64,000 nucleotides of DNA from Mercurialis annua (taxonomy: Eukaryota; Streptophyta; Magnoliopsida; Malpighiales; Euphorbiaceae): the NCBI RefSeq assembly GCF_937616625.2, contig NC_065577.1, positions 21,341,501 to 21,405,500 of the forward strand. Direction: 5' to 3'. The notes under the pieces were generated by a model that saw nothing but the letters and a program-made list of their open reading frames with translations, did not search any database and had not been told where the DNA came from. Made by a program: the position numbers and the translations under genes. This document shows, in pieces, positions 1 to 11,400 of the stretch. The stretch's first letter is position 1. The number at the start of each line of letters is the position of its first letter.

Positions 1-792
1 TGAGACGCGACATACTAATCAAGCGTCACTTTTCACGCACACTTTGCGTAATATAACCAAACCATGCTTAGGTAATCGGAACGACGCGTTAGAGAGACTG
101 GAGATGCGACATAAGCATGGTAATCAAAACGACGCGTTAAAGAGACTTGAGGCACGCCATACTAATCTAGCGTCATGTTTTATGCAGACTTTGCGTAATA
201 TAACCTAACCATGCTTAGGTAATCCGAACGACACATTAAAGAGATTTGAGACGCGACATACTAATTTAGCGTCACTTTTTAAGCACACTTTGCGTAATAT
301 ATCCTAATATGTTGCTTAGGTAATAGGAACGACGCGTTAGAGAGACTTGTGACGCGACATACTAATCTAACGTCACTTTTCACGCACGCTTTGCGTAATA
401 TAACGTAACCAGGCTTAGGTAATCGGAACACGCGTTAAAGAGACTTGTGACGCGACATAAGCATGGTAATCGAAACGACGCGTTAAAGAGACTTGAGACG
501 CGCCATACTAATCCAGTGTCATGTTTTACACAGACTTTGCATAGTATAACCTAACCATGCTTAGGTAATCGGAACGACGAGTTAGCACACTTTGCGTAAT
601 GTAATTAAACCATGCTTAGGTAATCGTAACGGTGAGTTAAAGAGACTTGAGACGGGACATACTAATCTAGCGTGACTTTTCACGCACACTACCTAATCAT
701 GCTTAGATAATCGGAACGACGCGTTAAAGGGACTTGAGATGTGACACACTAATCTAGCGTCACTTTCCACGCACACTCTGCGTAATATAACC
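1..792 (+). repeat. 99-bp satellite array, + orientation (first segment)
   Basis: Tandem units of about 99 bp, each carrying GACTTGAGACGCGACATA, CTAGCGTCACTTTTCACGC, ACTTTGCGTAATATAACC and CATGCTTAGGTAATCGGAAC. Several short 48-bp units (CATAAGCATGGTAATCG) are interspersed. The array runs off the left edge of the window. Compared with its duplicate at 25832-26667 it lacks about 44 bp near position 577, so the two copies have diverged by unit-internal deletion as well as substitution. No gene is visible; open frames here follow the 33-residue periodicity of the satellite. Confidence 0.97.
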
Positions 793-1429
793 TAACAATA
801 CTATTGTCACTTTTTGACGAGGCTATGAATGAAGAAGAAAAGAAGAGAAAGGTTTTCAGAGAGTAGAAAAGAATTACCTAGGGTTTACTCTTAAACCCCT
901 TTATATAGTTAGGTTTTAGGAGCAAACCTTGCCTTGCTGGCAGGCTGTCCTTCGTGTGGTCCCTGAAATCGGTTATGCCTACGTGGAGAATATCCCCCGT
1001 ATGGGGCCCTGTTTGTTAGGTGTGTCAGGTGGTGGGAACATTCCTCACGCACCTGTCAGAGGATCTTCTGTGGTCCCCAAATCTGGTACACGTGAGTGTG
1101 CTCGTTAGCTAGATCTCGGAGCTCGAATAAAGCTTAGAGCCCGGACTGTCTGAACTAAACTCCCATGCCTCTAGGTCCAGAGCTTGAGTGTATCTCGAAG
1201 CTCGGGTTGTCTATGCCGGGCTTTCCTGTCTTCAGTCAGGAAGCTCGTGCAGGATCTTCGATCCGACCTTGCCAAAAGCACGCGTCTCGGATGATGCTCG
1301 AATGTTCATCGATCCGGAGACCCCCCAGGTCTCGTGGTCTATGTCGACACCAGTTGGTAAAATGCTTGACTTAGTGATGGTCGTTCTTGGCGAGGTTCCT
1401 TCGCCCCTACTAAATATACAACGTTATCA
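793..1429 (-). mobile_element. LTR-like insertion (possible solo LTR), copy 1
   Basis: A 637-bp non-satellite block inserted in the array. Both flanks carry ATAACC (787-792 and 1430-1435), consistent with a 5-6 bp target duplication, although ATAACC is also normal satellite sequence. Read on the minus strand it starts TGATAACG at 1429, has a TATA-like CTATATAAA at 900-908, then a CT-rich leader-like stretch, which is the layout of an LTR (U3, TATA, R/U5). The opposite end does not show a clean CA, so the exact boundary near 793-818 is uncertain. No internal retrotransposon domain is present. Overlapping small open frames at about 1165-1433 are not supported as genes. It could instead be a TRIM or another non-autonomous element. 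Confidence 0.6.
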
Positions 1430-1637
1430 ATAACCTAACCATGTTTATGTAATTCGAACGACACATTAAATAGCCTTTAGCCACGACATGCTAATCTAGC
1501 TCAACTTTTCACGCTACCCTTGTGTAATATAACCTAATCATGCTCATGCTTAAGTAATGGAACGACGCGTTAAAGAGACTTGAGAAGCGACATACTAATC
1601 TAGCGTCACTTTTCACACACTCTTTGTGTAATAACCT
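1430..1637 (+). repeat. 99-bp satellite, + orientation, between two insertions
   Basis: About two degraded satellite units between the LTR-like element and the MITE-like element. They retain TAACCTAACCATG, CACGACATGCTAATCTAG and GAGACTTGAGAAGCGACATA. The same pair of diverged units is found in the second copy at 27305-27513. Confidence 0.93.
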
Positions 1638-1996
1638 AGGGCCAATTCCATAATAAGTCGCAATCTGTATATAAAATTTCATTTTAATCACGACCTATAA
1701 AAGTTTCCATATAAAACCATGACCTTTCATTGTTTTTCAAATATATCATTTCAGTGTGTTTTTGTTAACTAAATTCTCTACTAAACCATTAATGAAAGAC
1801 CAAATTATAAATAGACAATATTATTATCTCAGTTAGAGTATGGGATTAGTAAATTTAAGTTAGAAAAAATAAACCGAATTTTACTTTATCGATACATTTG
1901 AAACAAAACTAAAGGTCGTGTTTTTAAATGCCAACTTATAAAAGTCGAGATTAAATTGAAATTTCTTGTAAAGGTCATGATTTTTTATGGAACCCT
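1638..1996. mobile_element. MITE-like element with imperfect terminal inverted repeats, copy 1
   Basis: A 359-bp AT-rich block. It begins AGGGCCAATTCCATAA and ends TTATGGAACCCT. The reverse complement of the end (AGGGTTCCATAA, later ATTTCAATTTAATC) aligns with the start (AGGG, TTCCATAA, later ATTTCATTTTAATC), giving inverted repeats of roughly 50 bp with mismatches and a 4-bp gap. The 7-bp ATAACCT lies immediately on both sides (1631-1637 and 1997-2003) and joining one copy restores ordinary satellite, so this looks like a genuine target-site duplication. A 7-8 bp duplication with AGGG/CCCT ends would fit a hAT-like family, but I do not recognise the family. No coding capacity. Confidence 0.8.
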
Positions 1997-4283
1997 ATAA
2001 CCTAACCATTATTAGGTAATCGAAACGACGCATTAAAGAGACTTGAGAAGCGACATACTAATCTATTGTTACTTTTCACCCACAATTTGCGTAATATAAC
2101 CTAACCATGCTTAGGTAATCAGAACGACGCGTTAGAGAGACTTGTGGCGCGACATAAGCATGGTAATCGAAACGACACGTTAAAGAGACTTGTGACGCAC
2201 TTTTCACGCCAACTTTGCAAAATATAACCTAACCATACTTAGGTAATCGGAACAACGCATTGAAGAGCCTTGAGACGCGACATTCTAGCGTGACTTTTTA
2301 AGCACACTTTGCGTAATATAACCTAACCATGCTTAGGTAATCGGAACGACGCGTTAAAGAGACTTGAAACTGGACATACTAATCTAGCGTCACTTTTTAC
2401 GCACACTTTGTGTAATATTACCTAACCATGCTTAGGTAATCGGAACGACACGTTAGAGAGACTTGTGACGCAACATAAGAATGGTAATTGAACAACGTTA
2501 AAGAGACTTGAGACGCGCCACACTAATCTAGCGTCACTTTTTACGCACACTTTGCGTAATATAACCTAACAATTCTTAGGTAATTGGAACGACGCGTTTA
2601 AGAGACTTAAGACGCGACATACTAATCTAGCATCACTTTTCACGCAAACTTTGCGTAATATGACCTAAGCATGCTTAAGTAATCGAAACAACGCGTTAAA
2701 GAGAATTTAGACGCGACATACTAATCTAGCATCACGTTTTACGCACACTTTGCGTAAAATAACCTAACCATGCTTAGGTAATTGGAACGACGCGTTAAAT
2801 AGACTTCATACGCGATATACTAATCTATTGTCACTTTTCACGCACACTTTTTGTAATATACCCGAAACATGCTTAGGTAATCGAAAAGACGCGTTAAAGA
2901 GACTTGCGACGCGACATACATTATTGTTACTTTTCACGCACATTTTGCGTATTATAACTTAACACCGCTTAGGTAATTGGAACGACGCGTTAGAGAGACT
3001 TGTGACGCGACATAAGCATGGTAATCAAAACAACGCGTTAATGAGACTTTAGACGCGACATACTAATCTAGCGTCACTTTTCACGCAAACTTTTCATAAT
3101 ATAACCTAACACCGCTTAGGTAATCGGAACGACGCATTAAAGAGCCTTGAGACGCAAGTATCTAGCGTCACTTTTCACGCACACCTTGAAAATATAAGAC
3201 TTGAGACCCGACATACCAATCCATTGTCATTTTTGACGCACACTTTGCGTAATATAACATAACCATGCTTAGGTAATTGGAACAACGCGTTAAAAAGACT
3301 TGTGACTCGACATATACATGGTAATCAAAACGACGCATTAAAGAGACTTGAGACACACAATTTTAATCTAGCGTTACTATGTTTACGCACATTTTGCGTA
3401 ATATAACATAATCATTCTTAGGAAATCGGAACGACGCGTTAGAGATACTTAAGACGCGACATAATAATCTAGTGTCATTATTTATGCACACTTTGCGTAA
3501 TACAACCTAACTAGCTTAGGAAATCGGAACGACGCATGAGAGGGACTTGTGACGCGACATACTAATCTAACGTCACTTTTCACGCACACTTTGCGTAACA
3601 TAACCTAACCATGCTTAGGTAATCGGAACGACGCTTTAAAGGGAATTATGACGCGAGATAAACATGGTAATCGAAACGACGCGTTAAAGAGACTTGAGAC
3701 GAAACATATTATTCTAGCGTCACTTTTTACGCACACTTTGCGTAATATAACCTAACCATGCTTAGGTAATCGGAACGACGCATTAAAGAGACTTGAGATG
3801 CGACATACTAATCTAGCGTCACTTGATACACACACTTTGCATAATATAACCTTAACATGCTTAGGTAATCAGAACGACGTATTAAAGAGACTTGAGACGC
3901 GACATACTAATCTAGCGTCACTTTTCACGCCAACTTTGCGTAATGTAACCTTGACCATGCTTAGGTAATCGGAACGACGCATTAAAGAGCCTTGAGACGC
4001 GACATACTAGCGTGACTTTTTACGCACACTTTGCGTAATATAACCTAACCATGCTTAGGTAATCGGAACGACGCGTTAAAGAGACTTGAGACGCGACATA
4101 CTAATCTATTGATCCTTTTCACGCACACTTTGCGTATTATAACCTAACCATTCTTAGGTAATCGCAATGACGCGTTCGACAGACTTTTGATGCGAAATAA
4201 ACATGGTAATCAAAACGACGCGTTACAGAGACTTGAGACGCGACATACTAGTCTAGCGTCACTTTTCACGCAGACTTTGCGTA
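1997..4283 (+). repeat. 99-bp satellite array, + orientation (second segment)
   Basis: Continuous 99-bp units with interspersed 48-bp short units, for example around 2150 and 3010. A clean 99-bp period can be read at 3721-3819. Common variation among units is CG to TG or CA (GACGCG versus GACACG, GATGCG, GACGTG). The last unit ends ACTTTGCGTA at 4283, where unrelated sequence begins. Confidence 0.97.
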
Positions 4284-4289
4284 TTTAGA

Positions 4290-4379
4290 GATACGACGAT
4301 AAACCATAACAGATACATGTATGACTAGCCAGGATCACAGCCTCACCATGGGCATTTTATCAACCGGCATGTCCTCTTA
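4290..4379 (+). pseudogene. Exon-like remnant 1 of an unidentified plant gene, copy 1
   Basis: One frame reads as plausible protein for 30 codons, broken by a single in-frame TAG at codon 13. The first part is NHNRYMYD and the part after the stop is PGSQPHHGHFINRHVLL. It is followed directly by GTATTTG, a possible 5' splice site, so the end at 4379 is a phase-0 exon end. Residue composition (aromatic, Gly, His, Pro) is unlike the satellite frames. I cannot identify the parent protein. The internal stop and the missing start make it a pseudogene fragment. Confidence 0.5.
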
Positions 4380-4435
4380 GTATTTGTTATAATTATTCCA
4401 TTACCATTTTAATGACACAAGGTTTTGATTCACAG

Positions 4436-4516
4436 GATCCTCAGGAGATGCAAGTGAAGAGCATATACCCTTATGCCTTTTTCTGGCTGAATATGAAGGG
4501 AAACAAACATATATAA
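4436..4516 (+). pseudogene. Exon-like remnant 2 with stop codon, copy 1
   Basis: Follows GTTTTGATTCACAG, a convincing plant 3' splice acceptor, after a 56-bp intron-like stretch (short for a plant intron, so partial deletion is possible). In phase with remnant 1 it reads DPQEMQVKSIYPYAFF, then WLNMKGNKHI, and ends at TAA (4514-4516). It may be the C-terminal exon of a host gene, or the original frame may have continued and the stop be secondary. The family is not recognised. Confidence 0.5.
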
Positions 4517-4597
4517 CTATCCTTTACTTATAGAAAATTGGAGAAGAGAGATGTTTAGAAACAAGGCATTTTTATTGAAGCGTAAAATATTACAAAG

Positions 4598-7500
4598 TAT
4601 GTCGCGTCTCAAGTCTCTTTAACGCGTCGTTCTGATTACCTAAGCATGGTTAGGTTAACGCTAGATTATTATGTCGCCTCTCAAGTCTCTTTAGCACGTC
4701 TTTCCGATTACCTAAGCATGGTTAGGTTATATTACGCAAACTGTGCGTTAAAAGTGACGCTAGATTAGTATGGCGAGTCTCGAGTCTCTTTAGCACGTCG
4801 TTTCCATTACCATGCTTATGTCGCGTCACAATTCTCTTTATTGCTTTGTTCTTATTACCTAAGCATGGTTAGATTATAGTACGCAAAGCGTGCGTGAAAA
4901 GGATTGCTAGATTAGTATGTCGTATCTCAAGTCTCTTTAACGCGTCGTTCTGATTGTCTAAACATGGTTAGGTTATATAATGCAAAGTGTGCGTGAAAAG
5001 TGACTCTAGATTAGTATGTCACGGCTAACGTCTCTTAAGGCATCGTTCTGATTACCTAATCGTGGTTAGATTATATCACACAAAGTGTGCGTAAAAGGTG
5101 ACGCTAGATTAGTATGGCGTGTCTCGAGTCACTTTAACGCGTCGTTTCGATTACCATGCTTATGTCGAGTCAGAATTCTTCTAACGCGTCGTTCCGATTA
5201 CCTAAAGCATTGTTAAGTTATATTACGCAAAGTGTGCGTGAAAAATGACAATAGATTAGTATGTCACGTCTCAAGTCTTTTTAACGCGTCGTTCCGATGA
5301 CCTAAGCATGATTATGTTATATTATGCAAAGTGTGCGTAAAAAGTGACGCTACTCTCGAGTCTCTTTAAGGCGTCGTTCCGATTATCTAAGCATGGTTAG
5401 GTTACATTACGCAAAGTGTGCGTAAAAAGTGACTCTAGATTAGTATGTTTTGTCTCAAGTCTCTTCAACACGCCGTTCTGATTACCTAAGCATTGTTAGG
5501 TTATATTACGTAAACTCTGCGTGAAAAGTGACGGTAGATTAGTACGGCGTGTCTCAAGTATCTTTAACTCGTCGTTCCAATTTCCTAAGCATGGTTAGGT
5601 TATATTACGCAAAGTGTGCGTGAAAAAGTGACACTAGATTAGTATATTGCATCTCAAGTCTCTTTAACGCGTCGTTCTGATTTCCTAAGCATGGTTATGT
5701 TATTATTACGCAAAATGTGCGTAAAAAGTGACGCTAGATTAAAATTGCGTGTCTCAAGTCTCTTTAATGCGTCTTTTCGATTACCATGCTTATGTCGCGT
5801 CACATGTCTCTCTAACGCATCGTTCCGATTACCTAAGCGTGGTTAGGTTATATTATGAAAAGTGTCCTTGAAAAGTGACGCTTGATTAGTATGACAGCGT
5901 CTCAAGACTCTTTAACGCGTCGTTCCGATTACCTAAGATGGGTTACGTTATATTACGCAAGGAGTGCTTGAAAAGTGACGCTAGATTAGTATGTCGCGTC
6001 TCAAGTCTCTTTAACGCGTCGTTCTGATTACTTAAGAATGGTTAGGTTTACGCAAAGTGTGAGAGAAAAGTAACGCCAGATTAGTATGTCACTTCTCAAG
6101 TCTCTTTAATGCGTCGTTCCGATTACCTAAGCATGGTTATGTTATACTACACAAGGTATCCGTGAAAAGTGACGCTAGATTAGTATGTCGTGTCTCAAGG
6201 CTCTTTATTGCGTTGTTCTCATTTACCTAAGCATGCTTAGGTTATATTATGCAAAGTTGGCGTGAAAAGTGACGTTAGATTAATATGGCGCGTCTCAAGT
6301 CGCTTTAACGCGTTGTTTCGATGACCATGCTTTTGTCGCGTCAAAAGTCTCTCTAACATGTCGTTCCGATTACCGAAGCATGGTTTGGTTATATTATGCA
6401 AAAGTGTGTGTAAAGAATGACAATAGATTAGTATGTCGCGTATCAAATCCATTTAACGCGTCATTCTAATTACTTAAGAATGGTTAGGTTATGTTACGCA
6501 AAGTGTGTGTGAAAAATCACAATAGATTAGTTAGTCGCGTCTTAAGTGACGCTCGATTAGTATGTCGCGTATGATTAGTATGTCGCATCTCAAGTCTCTT
6601 TAACGCGTCGTTTTGATTACCAAAGCATGGTTAGGTTATAGTACACAAAGAGTGCGTGAAAAGAATCAATAGATTAGTTGTCGCGTGCCAAGTCTCTTTC
6701 ACACGTCATTCCGATTACCTAAGCATGGTTAGGTTTTATTATGCAAAGTGTGCGTGAAAAGTGATGCTATATTGGTATGTCCAGTCTTAAGTTTCTTTAA
6801 CTGCGTCGTTTCGATTAACTAAGCATGGTTAGGTTATATTATGCAAAGTATGCGTAAAAAGTGACGCCAGATTAATATGTTTCGTCTCAAATCTCTTTAA
6901 CGCGTCGTTTTGATTACCATGCTTATCTCGCAGCACAAGTCTCTTTAACGCGTCGTTCCGATTACCAAAGCATGGTTAGGTTATATTACGCAAAGTGTGC
7001 GTGAAAGTGACATTAGATTAGTATGTCGCGCGTCTCAACACTCTCTAATGCGACGTTCCGATTTCCTAAGTAGGGATTACTTATATTACGCAAAGTGTGC
7101 GTGAAAACTGACGCTAGATTAGTATGTCGCATCACAAGTCTCTCTAACGCGTCGTTCCTGCAACCTAAGCATGGTTAGGTTACGCAAAGTGTGCGTGAAA
7201 AGTGACGCTAGAATATTATGTCGCGTCTCAAGTCTCTTTAACGCGTCATTTCGATTACGAGTCTTATGTCGCATAACAAGCGTCTCTAATGCATCGTTCT
7301 GTTTACCTAAGCATGGTTCGGTTATATTATGCAAAGTGTGCATGGAAAGTTGTGTTTGATTAGTATGTCGCATCTCAAGTGTCTTTAACGCGTCGTTCTG
7401 ATTACCTAAGCTTGGCTAGGTTGTATTACGCAAAGTGTGCGTCAAAAGTGACGTTAAATTAGTATGGCGTGTCTCAAGTCATTTTAACGCGTCGTTCTGA

Positions 7501-8153
7501 TTACCTAATTATGGTTAGGTTATATTAAGCAAAGTGTGCGTAAAACATGACGCTATAAGTGTGGCGCGTTATAAGTCTCTTTAACGCGCTGTTTCGATTG
7601 CCATGCTTATGTCGCGTTACAAGCGTCTTTAACATGTCGTTCTGATTACCTAAGCATGGTTAGGTTATATACGCAAAGTGTGCGTGAAAAGTCACAATAG
7701 ATTTTTATGTCGCATCTCAAGTCTATTTACCGCGTTCTTCCGATTACCTAAGCATGGTTAGGGTATTTTACGCAAAGTGTGCGTGAAAAGCGACTCTAAA
7801 TTAGTATGTCAGGACTCAAGTCTCTTTAACGCGTGTTCCGATTACCTAAGCATGGTTAGGTTATATTACGCAAAGTGTGCGTGAAAAGTGACGCTAGATT
7901 AGTATGTCGCATCTCAAGTCTCTTTAATTCGTCGTTCCGATTACCTAAGCATGGTTAGGTTATATTATGCAAAGTTTGCGTGAAAACTGACGCTAGATTA
8001 GTATGTCGTGTCTCAAGGCTCTTTAATGCGTCGTTTCGATTATCATGCTTATGTCGCATCACAAGTATTTAACACGTCGTTCTAGTTACCTAAACATGGT
8101 TAGGTTATAGTACGTACGCAAAGTGTGTGTGAAATATAACAATAGGATGGTTT
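4598..8153 (-). repeat. 99-bp satellite array, - orientation, ending in the left palindrome arm
   Basis: Units read TATGTCGCGTCTCAAGTC, TCTTTAACGCGTCGTTCC, GATTACCTAAGCATGG, TTAGGTTATATTACGC on the given strand, so the array is inverted relative to 1-4283. Short 48-bp units recur, for example near 4800, 5150 and 5780. From about 6378 to 7920 it is duplicated again at 38908-40485. The last approximately 284 bp form one arm of the palindrome centred at 8183. Confidence 0.97.
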
Positions 8154-8497
8154 GATTAGTATGTCGCGTCAAACCATAGGAAAAAAGGTGACGTTAGATT
8201 AGTATGTCGCGTCAAACCATCCTATTGTTATATTTCACACACACTTTGTGTACGTACTATAACCTAACCATGTTTAGGTAACTAGAACGACGTGTTAAAT
8301 ACTTGTGATGCGACATAAGCATGATAATCGAAACGACGCATTAAAGAGCCTTGAGACACGACATACTAATCTAGCGTCAGTTTTCACGCAAACTTTGCAT
8401 TATATAACCTAACCATGCTTAGGTAATCGGAACGACGAATTAAAGAGACTTGAGATGCGACATACTAATCTAGCGTCACTTTTCACGAAAACTTTGC
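7870..8497. repeat. Long near-perfect palindrome at an array orientation switch
   Basis: Positions pair with a constant coordinate sum of 16367 and no gap: 8153 with 8214, 8041 with 8326, 7981 with 8386, 7921 with 8446. Between 7921 and 8153 I find only two mismatches to the mirrored arm (one in ACTTTGYGTACG, one in TTTGCATWATAT). Identity falls to ordinary satellite background beyond about 7870 and 8497. The 60-bp spacer (8154-8213) contains GATTAGTATGTCGCGTC, which with the following AAACCAT occurs twice as a direct repeat (from 8154 and from 8197). Confidence 0.93.
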
Positions 8498-11400
8498 ATA
8501 ATATAACCTAACCATACTTAGGTAATCGCAACGGCGCATTAAAGAGACTTGAGACGCGACATACTAATGTAGCGTCACTTTTCACGCAAACTTTGCATAA
8601 TATAACCTATCCATGCTTACGTAATCGCAACGACCCATTAAAGAGCCTTGAGAATACTAATCTAGCGTTACTTTTCTTGCACACTTTGTGTAATATAACC
8701 AAACCATTCAATGGTAATCGGAACGACGCGATAAAGAAACTTGAGACGCGAAATACTAATCTAGCATCACTTTTCACGCACTCTTTGCGTAATATAACCT
8801 AACCATAAGTGTAATCGGAACGACGCGTTAAATAGACTTGAGACGCGGCCTACTAATTTAATGTCATTTTTCACGCACACTTTGCGTAATATAAGCCAAC
8901 CATGCTTAGCTAATCGGAACAACGCTCTAGAGAGACTTGTGACGCGACATAAGCATGGTAGTCGAAGCGACGCGTTGAAGAGAATGGAGAGGTGACATAC
9001 TAATCTAGCGTCACTTTTTACGCAAACTTTGCATAAAATAACTTAACCATGCTTATAAACGGCGCATTAAAGAGCCTTTATACACGGCATATAATCTATC
9101 GTCACTTTTATGCACACCTTGCGTAATATAACCTAACCATACTTAGGTAATTGGAACGACGCATTAAAGAGACAGATTAGTGTTACTTTTCTCGCACACT
9201 CGCAATATAGCCTAACTATTCTTGGGTAATCGGAACGACGCGTTGAAGAGACTTGAGACACGACATAATAATCCTGCGTCACTTTTCACGCACTCTTTGC
9301 GTAATATAACCTAACCACCCTTAGGTAATCGGAACGACACGTTCAAGTATCTAGCATCACTTTTCACGCACACTTTGCGTAATATAACCTTACAACACCT
9401 AGGTAATCGGAACGACGCGTTAAAGAGACTTGTGACGCGATATAGTAATCTAGAGTCACTTTTCACGCACACTTTGCGTTATATAACCTAACCATGCATT
9501 GGTAATCGGAACAGAGCGTTAAAGAGACTTGTGACGCGACATAATAATCTAGCGTCACATTTAACGCACACTTTGCGTAATATAACCTGCGTTAAAGAGA
9601 CTTGTGACACGACATACTTATATAGCGTCACTTTTCAGGCACAGTTTCCGTAATATAACCTAACCACGCATAGGTAATCGGAACGACGCGTTCAAGAGAC
9701 TTGAGACGCGACATACCTCTAATCTAACATCACTTTTCATGCTCACTTTGCGTAATATAACCTAAGCACGCTTATGTAATCGGAACGGCACGTTAAAGAG
9801 ACTTGTGACGCAACATACTACTAATCTAGCGTCACTTTAACGCAGACTTTGAGTTATATAACCTAACCATGCCTTGGTAATCGGAACGACTCGTTAAATA
9901 GACTTGTGACGCGACATAGTAATCTAGAGTCACTTTTCACGCACATTGCATAATATAGCCTAACTATGCATAGGGAATCAGAACAGCGCGTTGAAGCGAC
10001 TTGTGACGCGACATACTAATCTACCGTAACTTTTAGTGCACACTTAGTGTAATATAACCGAACCATGCCTAGGTAATCGGAATGACGTAATAAAGAGACT
10101 TGTGACGCGATATACTAATCTAGTGTCACTTTTCACGCACACTTTGTGTAATATAACCAAACCATGCTTAGGTAATCGAAACGACGCTTTAAAGAGACTT
10201 GAGACGAAACATATTAATCTAACGCCACTTTTTACGCACACTTTGCGTAATATAACCTAACCATTCTTAGGTAATCGGAATGACGCATTAAAGACACTTG
10301 AGTTTGGACATACTAATCGAGCGTCACTTTTCACTCACATTAAGCGTAATATAACATAACCATGCTTAGGTAATCGGAACGGCGCGTTAAAGAGACTTTA
10401 GACACGACATACTAATCTATTGATCCTTTTCACGCACACTTTGCATACAATAACCTAACCATGCTTAAGTAATCGGAACAACGCATTAAAGAGCCTTAAG
10501 ACGAGACATACTAATATATTTTTACTTTTCATGCACACTTTGCGTAATATAACCTAACCATGCTTATGAAATCGGAACGACGCGTTAAAGAGACTTGAGA
10601 TGCAACATACTAATCAATTGATCCTTTTCACGCATACTTTGCGTACTATAATATAACCATGCTTAGGTAATACGCGTTAGAGAGACTTTTGACGCGACAT
10701 AAGCATGGTAATCGAAATGACGCGTTACAGAGACTTGAGATACTAATCTAACGTCACTTTTCACGCAAACTTTGTGTAATATAAACCTAACCATAAAGGT
10801 AGTCGAAACGAGGCAATAAAGAGCCTTGAGACGCGACATACTAATCTAGCGTCACTTTTCATGCACACATTGCGTAATATAACCTAATCATGCTTAGGTA
10901 ATAGGAACGACGCGTGAAATAGACGTGAGACGCGACATATTAATTCTGTTGTCATTTTTCACGCAACGTTTGCATAATATAACCTAACCAAGCTTAGGTA
11001 ATCGGAACGACGCGGTAAAGATAATTTAGACGCAACATACTAATCTATTGTCACTTTTCATACACACTTTGCGTATTATAACCTAACCATGCTTAGGTAA
11101 TCAGAACGACGTGTTAAAGAGACTTGAGACGCAAAATACTAATCGAGTGTCACTTTTCACGAACGCTTTGCGTAATATAGCCTAACCATGGTTAGGTAAT
11201 CGGAGCAACACGATAAGGGGAATTGAGACGCGACATACATTATGTCACTTTTAACGCACACTTTGCGTACTATAACATAACCATGCTTAAGTAATCGGAA
11301 TGAAGCGTTAAAGAGACTTGAGACGTGACAAAATAATCTATGTTACTTTTCACGCACACTTTGTGTACTATAACCTAACCATGCTTAAGTAGTCGGAACG

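Larger units (their letters stand above)
4284..4597. other. Non-satellite spacer with host-gene debris at a + to - array switch, copy 1
   Basis: A 314-bp unique block between a + array ending ACTTTGCGTA and a - array starting TATGTCGCGTCTC at 4598. It holds two exon-like remnants (described separately), an intron-like stretch between them, and about 80 bp of AT-rich sequence after the second remnant with no recognisable content. I see no terminal inverted repeat or target duplication that would mark it as a transposon. Confidence 0.85.

Noticed and set aside
1165..1433. Two overlapping small frames in the LTR-like element, repeated at 27040-27308
   Set aside because: They overlap each other in different frames, have no recognisable domain, and are conserved only because the whole block was recently duplicated.
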